Below are positions 1-7,674 of a stretch of DNA of 16,470 nt, in pieces. Under the pieces are notes generated by a model. That model saw nothing but the letters and a program-made list of their open reading frames with translations, was not told the origin of the DNA and searched no databases. The position numbers were made by a program, and so were the translations under genes. Source of the DNA: Circinella minor (lineage: Eukaryota; Mucoromycota; Mucoromycetes; Mucorales; Lichtheimiaceae); contig JAEPRB010000505.1 of assembly GCA_016758965.1 (NCBI GenBank), forward strand, positions 1 through 16,470, read 5' to 3'. Each line of letters opens with the position of its first letter. Position 1 is the first letter of the stretch.

Positions 1-138
1 GTGTAATAAATGATAAATCGTGTGTTCGTGCATGAGTTATTACGCTGTTGAAAACAGTATAATAATTGTCTTACATGCTATTATAACGCTATTATAACAC
101 TGTTTTTTACAGCGTAATAATCCCCTCTGCGCCCAGTG
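1..138. repeat. Left arm of a long-range inverted repeat
   Basis: These 138 bases are the reverse complement of 13518-13655 with two mismatches (136/138 identical by eye). The arm runs to the window edge, so the repeat probably extends further left: base 1 falls inside a hairpin dyad that is complete on the right side (13647-13674). It contains the 84-bp MITE-like unit at 37-120. The inner edge is sharp at 138, after which the two sides no longer match. The two arms could be the terminal repeats of one large element, or two recent copies of a short repeat family in opposite orientation. The second is more likely, because the DNA between them holds old, decayed elements. Confidence 0.85.
37..120. 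repeat. 84-bp MITE-like unit of two hairpin dyads (left copy)
   Basis: The unit begins TTATTACGCTGT and ends ACAGCGTAATAA. Its ends are about 29-bp inverted repeats (37-65 and 92-120), and each of these is itself a near-perfect dyad of the form TTATTAcgCTGTT-nn-AACAGtgTAATAA. The whole therefore folds either as one long hairpin or as two small ones. The size, AT-richness, absence of a long ORF and second copy at 13536-13619 fit a miniature inverted-repeat element. No target duplication can be assigned. Confidence 0.65.
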
Positions 139-262
139 ATATCAATGTTTTTCTCTTTTTTAACAATGAATTTTGCTTATAGACCATGTTCAACAAGTTC
201 CTTTTGGATATGAATTATTGCTTCATTGTAACCGATTTCTTGTATATGATTTAGAAGTATAG

Positions 263-535
263 GAACTCTATGATGAAATTCACCGCCGGCAACAGGTCAA
301 GCTGCCTGTGAGGATGAAACAACAAATAGCTCAAATATATTTCAAAGAATGGATCCCAAAGGCTAATATTGCTATAAAGCTCAATGTATTAAGAAGAACT
401 GTTTGTCGAGTTTTAGCTGAGTGGAATGAAATTGGTTGGGCCTTTCATCTTCTGGAAAAGCGCTTATGTATTAATGATTACAATGCTAATGAAGAAATCT
501 ATATTAGTTTAAAGTGTCTATTGCATCTTTTATAA
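263..535 (+). pseudogene. Helix-turn-helix fragment, Tc1/mariner-type N-terminus
   Basis: The frame opens after the TAG at 260-262 and runs to a TAA at 533-535. The first ATG is at 314. The centre reads as a transposase-like helix-turn-helix: 'QQIAQIYFKEWIPKANIAIK' is followed by 'LNVLRRTVCRVLAEWNEIG', the pattern of a helix, a turn, then a recognition helix before a short linker to G. Tc1/mariner N-termini have this pattern (I/A-A-x-x-L-N-V-x-x-x-T-V-x-R). No catalytic DDE domain follows, and the sequence after about codon 60 of the frame looks unrelated. It is probably the 5' stump of a dead element. A stand-alone small DNA-binding protein is possible but less likely. Confidence 0.45.
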
Positions 536-945
536 GCTTATATCAAGTGTCCCTACTTAATAAATATCTTTGCACCCCTGATACTAGATCTACTAGTCTC
601 TACTTTGAATGAATATATCTAGCCAAATAATTGACGACACATTATAAAAGTTGTATAGAATATAGTTTAGGTTATGAAAAGTGTATTTTATCATTTATAA
701 GTTCCAGGATATACTGTGTTGTTATATATAAGAAATTGAAATTGGTTGGTAAATAGTGAAAAATCGAGAGACTAGATCTAGTCTCTACTTTGGGAGTAAT
801 TATTTCTCCAACAACAACAAAAAAAGTCAACCAGACTTAAAATAATAAAAGAATAACATCATAAAAATTGTTCTATTTATTTTTTTACTGTTGTTGTTTC
901 TACTATTATTGCTTACCTACAAAGTGCAATCGGTAGCAGTTGGAT
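536..945. other. AT-rich non-coding stretch with palindromic repeat
   Basis: No credible coding sequence. It holds an imperfect copy of the piggyBac-flanking palindrome at 583-607 (ACTAGATCTACTAGTCTC then TACTTTG) and the better copy at 767-793. The remainder, including an A/T-rich stretch at 820-900, downstream of the minus-strand piggyBac transposase stop at 946, shows nothing specific. Confidence 0.5.
767..793. repeat. Palindromic inverted repeat, left flank of piggyBac remnant
   Basis: Contains the perfect 20-bp palindrome AGAGACTAGATCTAGTCTCT (767-786), followed by ACTTTGG. Bases 769-793 are inverted relative to 3005-3029 with one mismatch. The pair brackets the decayed piggyBac transposase about 2.26 kb apart, a normal piggyBac length, so it is probably part of the element's terminal or subterminal repeats. 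No TTAA target site adjoins it; the nearest are at 557-560 on the outer side and 837-840 on the inner side. Confidence 0.6.
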
Positions 946-2863
946 TTACACAGACCCTTTGTTGAGGTACAGCTGCATCTGAGTGTAGTTTTTTTTTTTG
1001 CAGATTTGACATTTCCATTGTCGTGAATAAGGGGTTCTATCTTTTAGAAACCCTTTTCTAATTGATTCTAGGTCATGCCGCGTGTTATTTCTATATGAAT
1101 CAACATCTTCTTCATCATCTTCAACAATATTAACTGCATATAAGTATTCGTTAATCATATCAGTGCACAACGGTTCACGAAAAGAAAAGTGGGTAATACT
1201 TCTCTGTTCAACTGGACCAAAAGAACGCCATGCAAGGTACGCATTTGCCTCAGCTAGTGCCAAAAAGAAAGAAAACGCTCTAACGTCCCAGGAGTGTGTC
1301 CACATGACATCATGATATGAAGCCATATTATCGCGGTTGTTATTATTGATATCCACGGCTCCTTTGCCAGTACCATAATCATCAAAAACAGCAGGACGAT
1401 GAAATGTCGCAAAACGACTTCTGTTTCCTTCCTTGATTACATGAGTAACCTCTGATCCTTGTGTTGTTCTACCACAAGTACTAACAAGATATTGCATCTT
1501 TCTATTACGCAAGATACAAATTGACATAGGTACGTCCTTGACAATACTGACCAGAGAAATCGATGTTTCAACAGGTTCTCCTTCTAACTTCATGCGAAGA
1601 TCACAGGGAATGAGACGTGGCCAATGGCTTCTCTTCTTCATTGCCATGATACTGTATAGACCATATTGATGAAAAACAGCAGCACAACTAGGGGATCCGA
1701 ACCAGGAATCTGCGAGAATTGTTCTTCCAGTGGCAAACCAAGATTCAGACAGACGCAAGACGGTAGAAGTCACAGCACCTTGATCACCAAACTTTTTCAC
1801 TTGAAAGTTCTTTTCACTGATATCAAGACGAATAATAATGTTAGTGGAAGCATCAGCAACTGTTTTAAATTCTTAACCAACAGGATGTGGTTTCGAAATA
1901 ATCTTCTTCACATTAGGCATTCGAGATACCTTCCCAACCCATTGGTTCATCGTCTCATCAATTGTCAACACTCATCCAGGAACCATTGTATACTTCAACA
2001 AAACCACGAATTGGAACTAGAGGGTTGCTTGTTACTCCAGCAGCTATAGTGACAGGATGCTCAAGAGTATGAGCTGCCAGAATAGCATCAAAATGACGGC
2101 GCGACATCTATTGACCGAAATTGTACGGGGATGGGACTAGAATTGTTGGCTTTGTTCTCCAATAAAAACCTCTATCACTACAAGGAAGCCATGCCATATA
2201 AGTCCAAAGTGCAATCCATAAAAAGTATTCAGCCTTGGTCAGTGGGTGCCATTTTTCAATACACCGAACAACTGCATTAGCATTGATGGATGGAATAATA
2301 TGATCAACAATATGATCCATTGGTAGAAACCTTTTAAAAAATATGTATGGTGTTGAAAACCGATGATTTTCGATATTCAATACTGCATCATTCTTATAAG
2401 AAGGCTCAGTGTATCATACATTGATAGTAACTCTTTTATCCACCCAATCAACATTCCCTTGTTCTCCTAGAACCTCTTCAAGACCTTCACCATTATCCGA
2501 TTTATCTGTATCCGATTCATAGTCGATTCCTAAACTCAACAATGGGTTAGAAGAGTTGTCCTCATCTTGAGCAGCAGCAGGAACGCCAGGAACCATGTTT
2601 TCTTCAGCTTCTCTCTCTTTCTTGAGATTTCCTGCCTTCACTCTACATATAAAGTGATCGCCATTGGCAACATGAACACACGCCATTAAAACATTCCCCT
2701 CATTCGAGTAGGATTGAACAATTCCATATACTCGTTCCTTACTAGACTTTGTAGTTCCTATTGCAGCAGCTTCTTGGGCCTTCAGCGCTCTTAGGAGAAA
2801 AGATATATGAGTCCCAACCGGGATTTTCAAAGTAAAGTTAGAAAAATTAGTGGTGGCAGACAT
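946..2863 (-). pseudogene. piggyBac-like transposase (DDE_Tnp_1_7), disrupted
   Basis: Read on the minus strand from an ATG at 2863, the protein breaks into colinear pieces: an N-terminal segment (2863-2414), a stop, a segment to 2108, a stop, a segment to about 1960, then a frame change and one more stop before the long C-terminal frame (1800-946). Family landmarks are clear. 'VLRLSESWFATGRTILADSW' matches the piggyBac L-R-L...G-R-x-V/I-x-x-D-N-W-F motif that holds one catalytic Asp. 'KGAVDINNNNRDNMASYHDV' matches the K-G-x-V-D...D-x-M motif that holds the last Asp, followed by the R/W-D...FF...NAY block. A small Cys motif near the C-terminus (C-x2-C) fits the family's zinc-binding tail. 'TIDETMNQW' at about 1950 corresponds to the start of the catalytic region. 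Lesions: TGA at 2414-2416, TAG at 2108-2110, a one-base frameshift near 1955-1960, and TAA at 1873-1875. It cannot make a full-length enzyme. Confidence 0.85.
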
Positions 2864-3004
2864 GGTAATGTTAATTGCAAATTTAATCTGAATGTAGTGA
2901 ATAGATATTGTTTTTCGTTTTGCACATCAATAGTTATGAAGTAAAACTAACTAATTTTTTTTTGTCGACGTCATTCGTGTTTTTTATTGGACCAAAATTA
3001 AAGA

Positions 3005-3029
3005 CCAAAGTGGAGACTAGATCTAGTCT
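3005..3029. repeat. Palindromic inverted repeat, right flank of piggyBac remnant
   Basis: CCAAAGTGGAGACTAGATCT continuing to AGTCT at 3029. It contains the 16-bp palindrome AGACTAGATCTAGTCT and is inverted relative to 769-793 with one mismatch. It lies about 140 bp upstream of the transposase ATG, where the promoter-side terminus would be expected. Confidence 0.6.
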
Positions 3030-3166
3030 TGTGACAATTTAGAGATTAATTTATATTTATACACCTTTTTTTAAACAACTTTTGCATTAAAACCGACTTT
3101 CATAATAAAATATAAGTAAAAGCTAATAGCAGCTTTGCAACAAAATATAGGGCTCGTCTATTTGCA

Positions 3167-3238
3167 CCCCCCCCTCTTCCACATAAAAAAAAATCTTGCA
3201 CCCCCCCTCTCAGGTCCGGCCCGGGATTCACCCCCCCC
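3167..3238. repeat. Three C-tracts (possible G-quadruplex on minus strand)
   Basis: C8 (3167-3174), C7 (3201-3207) and C8 (3231-3238) stand out in a strongly AT-rich region. All are followed by TCT, two are preceded by TTGCA, and a CCGGCCCGGG patch lies between the second and third. The minus strand thus has three runs of 7-8 G plus a GGG within 72 bases, enough for G-quadruplex folding in principle. Function unknown. It could also be the degenerate end of another element, since 'TTTGCACCCC' also occurs at 570-579. Confidence 0.5.
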
Positions 3239-3574
3239 TCTGCAAAAATAAAAAGGTCTTTTTGAAAATAATTTACGCACTGGTTTTTTTCTTATTTCAG
3301 CTAATATTCCCCCGCCGCCAGTCTTCAAAGTAGATAAAAAATTGAAAAATAAGGTCTTAGAGACCGCCAGGGTTGGCCGGAAATGATAGGGCTCGTGAGC
3401 TGTGTACTAATTTGGCTAAGCTCTAAAGATGGGCAAGCTGAGTTAGTATGTTAACCTTTCTGTGTTTCCCATTACTAAATATTATCACGCAAATAAAAAA
3501 AAATCTCTTGAACCCCTAAAAAAAATATTATTACACACACTTATTATACATCTACTCTTACTTTTTCGCTCATA
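3239..3574. other. Upstream region of the gene at 3575
   Basis: About 335 bases with no coding sequence. The last ~100 bases before the ATG at 3575 are A/T-rich, ending with a pyrimidine-rich stretch (TCTACTCTTACTTTTTCGCTC) immediately before the start codon, as is common in fungal promoters and 5' leaders. No clear TATA box or other regulatory site could be fixed. Confidence 0.35.
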
Positions 3575-5413
3575 ATGGAGACAAATTCAAATATTCCAAA
3601 TAACCAATCACGTTCGCCTTCATCATCTGCTCCAGTGATGTGGCATACCAACTTTACCCTTGGAGAGGATGGTTCAATGGTCTCCATTCCAAATCAGGAA
3701 CATTCAGCAACACCAGAAGCATTGTCGCAACACGGCACTTATAACATTGAGGATACTTTGCACGGGGAGGAAGAGCAGGAATGCGAGAGGTCATCGCTTC
3801 TTGAGGAACGATGTATGATGCTCATGGAGGAGCATCGCCAAAAAAAAGAATCCTTAGCTTTGGAGCTTGGAGTTTCTTTAGAAGAAGTTGAGAAAAGATG
3901 TGGAAACCATCTCGCAAAGCTCCTCACCACAACTAAAACTCGCTCTGGGTGGAATTCATTTATATCCACAAAAAGGCAAGAAGAGCTGGATTCTGCTGAG
4001 GCAAATCAGGCACGGCTTGCTGAAGGTAATTATAATTAAATTATGACTTTTCTGCATAGATGCTAATTGTCTATTGTTTAATAGAAACAATGGAGGAGCG
4101 AATTAAACGCTATAGTGCAGCGTACAAGGAACCAGGCGTTGCAGCCCAATTTAAGCTAGTTGCTGAGAAGTTCAACTGGGATACTGGGTTAAAAGGATAT
4201 GTGTCAAACGCTGATATGACGGAAAAGGCATACGAAATCCGAGCGAATTATGTAGCGGACGCATATAAACGTATCGAAGAAAGTATAATGTATCTACAAC
4301 TAGAAACAGGAATAGAAAACTTTGTGTGCTTTGGGTTTCCGTTCTTGCGTCGCCCAAACAATACTTTCTCCCCATATAATCAGCTTCTGATGACAGGTAT
4401 AATTTCTAATTCTAATTCTTCTAAAGAATAATACACAATTATTAAATCGATAGTAAAAATATTTAGAGGGTGGTGCTCGTTTCTGGCAACATTGCCAAGC
4501 TTTAAAAGATGCTCCACAGTACAAGGATCTTCAAAGCAAGTTCGATGTATTTTGCAAGACATCTTTGGCAACTACAGGCAAGAAACAGTATAGGACATTA
4601 AAAGTAAATAATTAGCTGTACTAATTTACGTAGACTATGCGCTATATGTTCCAAATGGTCCCATGTTTGGAGGGGACGAGGGTGATAGTCAACCAAAATC
4701 AGCAGCCAAGACAAAGAAACGCAAGACTACTAAAGATGGTATACTTTAATTGTGTGTGAATTAATATATTTACAAGGTTACTTAATTATATTGTGATATA
4801 TAGGTCCGAACGGAAAGCTTATTAAATATATATAGGACCAAGTTCAAAGTTTGTATAGTAAGTTATAAATGTAAAACAAAGTCCATTTTAATGGCCACAT
4901 TTCTAAATATTTTCAATAGATGAACAGGCTCCGAGCTTTGGTCAACTAAAGTCTGTGATTCCATGGACAGACATCCGCAATAATACAGATCGTTATATTG
5001 TATTGGATTCGATACCTGAGGGTGTCAGGTTTGCAGAACCCTCAAAGGAGTTAAAAGCAAAAAACGACTTGGGAAAGAACGAAAGGATATTATTAGCTGA
5101 AACTCTTGAACGAGGTCAAGTTATACTGAAAAAAAAAGCAGATTTTGTGAGCGAGCTATTGTTTCTTGTAGGAGTCATCAATCAGCATTCAACGTATTTT
5201 ACACCAATACGCGAATATACATTATATACATATTTTCTTTTTGTTTTATTTTTTTTTTCATAAATTTTATAAACATTTACCTCAACTAAACTAATATTAT
5301 TATATACATTATATCTTTAATTAGCAAAACCACAGATTCATTTGACAGTACATCATAATGCCAAGGAACAGAGTTACCATGTTTCTATTCCTGGATCTTA
5401 TTATGCTGTATAG
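3575..5413 (+). CDS. Unrecognised multi-exon protein, possibly damaged
   Basis: Proposed exons: 3575-4025, 4085-4396, 4467-4603, 4634-4738 and 4920-5263. A detached last exon at 5325-5413 ends '...VSIPGSYYAV' then TAG. The first two introns have good GT...AG ends and keep frame; exons 1-3 total exactly 300 codons. The protein has a Ser-rich polar N-terminus, an acidic/helical stretch (residues ~65-110), 'SGWNSFISTKRQEELDSAE' (~125-143, loosely like the start of an HMG-type helix), a region containing 'ETGIENFVCFGFPFLRRP' then 'GGARFWQHCQ', a basic KTKKRK nuclear-localisation-like motif in exon 4, and a charged exon 5. Two doubts: the exon 3/4 junction gives the good exon-4 frame only if one G is missing from the sequence (the intron there would be just 30 nt), and no donor joins exon 5 to 5325 in frame. 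I do not recognise the family; a nuclear protein linked to mobile elements is a guess. Confidence 0.6.
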
Positions 5414-5997
5414 CTATAACTGTATGGGTGAGTGGATGCGTATATAATGTTATAGAACGAAAGAGAATAAGGAAAGTATAAATAAGACGCTTGATTGAAA
5501 CAGTAAGAAAATGGGCAATAGAAATATGTTAAAAAACAAATATAACCTTTTTTTATACATTCTTCAAGACATATACTGTACATATTTGATTTTGACTTAT
5601 ATTTAACAAGGTTATTTGTCTGTTATGATAACTTGATATGGTAGTATGCTTTACATTATTGATTAACTCTTTTTTTATTTACTATAATTACATTGACAAT
5701 CCGATTAGAATCAGATTGAAGCAACTTATAGTATCCATGTACACAGAAGAATACAGCTAGTGATACACCATCAACCCCATCTTGATTATTGACCTATAAT
5801 GAACTAGACAAACAGCAAATAAAATTGTGATTCCGCGGCCTTTGAATGATGTTACCAATAAACTGAGCCAGCGGCCCAACTTTGTTTTTTTTGAAACTTT
5901 TGCAAGTTAAACTAATGTGTTTATATACAAAAATTGATTTTGACCATTCGACTTTTTTGAACCAAGTTGATAGTACGATTCTTGTTTGGGCGATCAA
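5414..5997. other. AT-rich interval without a supported gene
   Basis: Downstream of the gene ending at 5413. The open frames on the minus strand here (about 60 and 93 codons) are rich in Y, S, I and F and have no exon-like structure, as expected of translated AT-rich DNA. I see no RNA gene, repeat or terminal motif that I can support. Confidence 0.4.
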
Positions 5998-7108
5998 ATG
6001 AGTCTTAATGATGGCACTAACAGTAACAATAGAGGCAGCGATAATATTAATGTTGATGACGAGGACAACAGACAAACAGCCATTAACGTAGAACTAGAGC
6101 TAGTTAAAAGCCCATGGTTAAACTGTTAATGATCCGGCGTCAAGAGTTCGCCTCGAGATTTAACAGAGATGTTGACTCTTTTGATGCTTTATCCCTGCCT
6201 CTTCTTCACAGAAATTTTGGAAAAATAAATGTGTACATAATTTTTTTTCTAGCTATACTCCTGAAGGTTGTAAATATTTAATATCTTTGATGAAGTAATA
6301 AGTGCTGACATGTAATTTTTTATGACTATATTAGACAAGCAACTCTTCGCAAGTGAACCCAAGCAAGTTGGAAATATCATGAAGCAGAATGCTATAATTT
6401 GGAAAACCTTCGAGGAAAACGTTAAGTAGTAGAAGGATGAAGTCCAAAAATTCAACATTGCGAACTATCTCAGCGACGTAATCACAAAGGGTAGCTTGGA
6501 AACACAATACTGGTAACTAATTGGTCGTCTTAACTGTAATCTGGTAATGCACTGAAGTGAGTGTGGTGTTAAAAGAAGGTGCATCCTTGCTGCCGACAGC
6601 CATGAACCCCATAAAAGCATTCAACCTAGCTGCAATGGTTACAGTTCTAGTAATTTATTTGATCGAATTACAGCAGTGAAAAATAGTATCAACTAACGAA
6701 AATAATTCTTATTGATGATTTGTAGTTGGTGGTGTTAAACTTATGAATGATCTAGATATTGATGCTGTAAGATTTTCCCTATCAACAATGATTGGCAGTT
6801 TTCGAGTTGAAATGATTAATTTCAACAGATAATTGGAGCATAAGTGACATACATGAAAGGTTGGAAAGGGACTGAAAGCTGTAGAGTAAGGAGAGATGAC
6901 GAGATGTGTGTATGTAGTGTATCTTTGTAACAAGGGTACTTTGATTAACACGTTTCTATTTAATCATTAAAACTACTTATCAATAGAAAACAATGGCACT
7001 TCTGCTTCTGATATGATTCTTGTTGGTGTTTCCTCTTCTAGATATGGATCAATTTCTGTTCGCCATCCTGGTGCTCATGCTACAAATGCAAATATATCGA
7101 CTCTGTAA
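5998..7108 (+). pseudogene. Decayed coding-like region, family unknown
   Basis: Several plus-strand pieces have protein-like composition but are broken by stops and frame changes: 'MSLNDGTNSNNRGSDNINVD' from 5998 (stops at 6127); a shifted continuation 'RRQEFASRFNRDVDSFDALS' to about 6210; 6336-6514, starting 'KQLFASEPKQVGNIMKQNAI' with a double TAG at 6427-6432 and a TAA at 6512; about 6548-6677, with 'ASLLPTAMNPIKAFNLAAMV'; 6727-6828 ('KLMNDLDIDAVRFSLSTMIG'); and 6991-7107 ('SSSRYGSISVRHPGAHATNA'). Some breaks may be introns, but the in-frame stops inside pieces favour decay. The CACTA-like element inserted just downstream. I do not recognise the family; it could be a host gene remnant or another transposon's ORF. 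Confidence 0.35.
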
Positions 7109-7186
7109 AGTTTATAGGATGCTGATAACTATGAAATAAGTTGTAATATGCTTAAATCGTATCGTATGTATATTCAATTGATACAC

Positions 7187-7189
7187 CAT
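7187..7189. repeat. 3-bp target-site duplication (CAT), left
   Basis: CAT lies immediately outside the left terminal repeat, and the same CAT lies immediately outside the right terminal repeat at 13197-13199. A 3-bp duplication is typical of CACTA (En/Spm) transposition. Confidence 0.8.
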
Positions 7190-7234
7190 CACCACGGCAA
7201 AAAATAAAGTGAAAAAAAATTATTTTCTGTGAAT
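7190..7234 (+). repeat. Left terminal inverted repeat of CACTA-like element
   Basis: 45 bp, starts CACCACGGCAAAAAATAAAG and ends TTTTCTGTGAAT. It is identical to the reverse complement of 13152-13196; the match ends at the next base. The inner end includes the TTTTCTGTGAA motif that recurs in the subterminal zones. Confidence 0.95.
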
Positions 7235-7450
7235 TATTTTTATGTGAATTATTTATGAAAACGCCAAATTCATATTTTTTTCAAAGAAAAATAAATAAAT
7301 TTTATTCAAAGGTTTCCAACTTGATTCAAAAATAGTCAGAGAAAATCATTTTAAATCACAGAAAAGAAACAAAAGAAATTCATATTGTATCATGGAAAAT
7401 CATATAAAATAATGAAAAGTCATGGAAAATCATATAAAATCATATAAAAT
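7223..7450. repeat. Left subterminal repeat array
   Basis: Two perfect 21-bp direct repeats, TCATGGAAAATCATATAAAA plus T, lie at 7390-7410 and 7420-7440 (30-bp period), and CATATAAAAT recurs at 7441-7450. The motif TTTTCTGTGAA or its complement TTCACAGAAAA occurs at 7223-7233, with a near copy TCACAGAAAA at 7356-7365. Both motifs recur at the right end. In En/Spm, repeated subterminal motifs are bound by TnpA and organise the ends; here the AT-hook protein encoded at 7675-8992 is a natural candidate binder (inference). Confidence 0.7.
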
Positions 7451-7674
7451 CAAATTATATTAAATAAAAACAACATATAATAATATTAATTGTTTACTGA
7501 CAATTAAAAAAGCTTCGAATAATAATAATATCATTAGTATTTTTAATTCTGTGTTCTTTATTTATTTAATATTGTTACACTACTACTACCTATATAATAA
7601 TATTCCTTATTAGTCATATAGCTGCTATGTTATAGTTGATTTTTTTTTTCAATTTAATGCTACTACAAATACAA

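Larger units (their letters stand above)
767..3029 (-). mobile_element. Decayed piggyBac-type DNA transposon
   Basis: An inverted repeat pair (769-793 / 3005-3029) encloses a broken piggyBac-like transposase on the minus strand. PiggyBac elements cut and paste into TTAA sites, and their termini usually start CCC next to TTAA. Neither is seen exactly at these repeats, so the true ends could lie slightly outside (TTAA occurs at 557-560 and 3046-3049) or may have eroded. The boundaries are therefore approximate. Transposase decay marks this as one of the older insertions in the window. Confidence 0.6.

Noticed and set aside
5760..7192. TGATACACCATCA occurring at 5760 and again across the left CACTA-like boundary at 7180
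   Set aside because: Only about 13 bp match, the second copy spans the element junction, and nothing around it is shared. Treated as chance.
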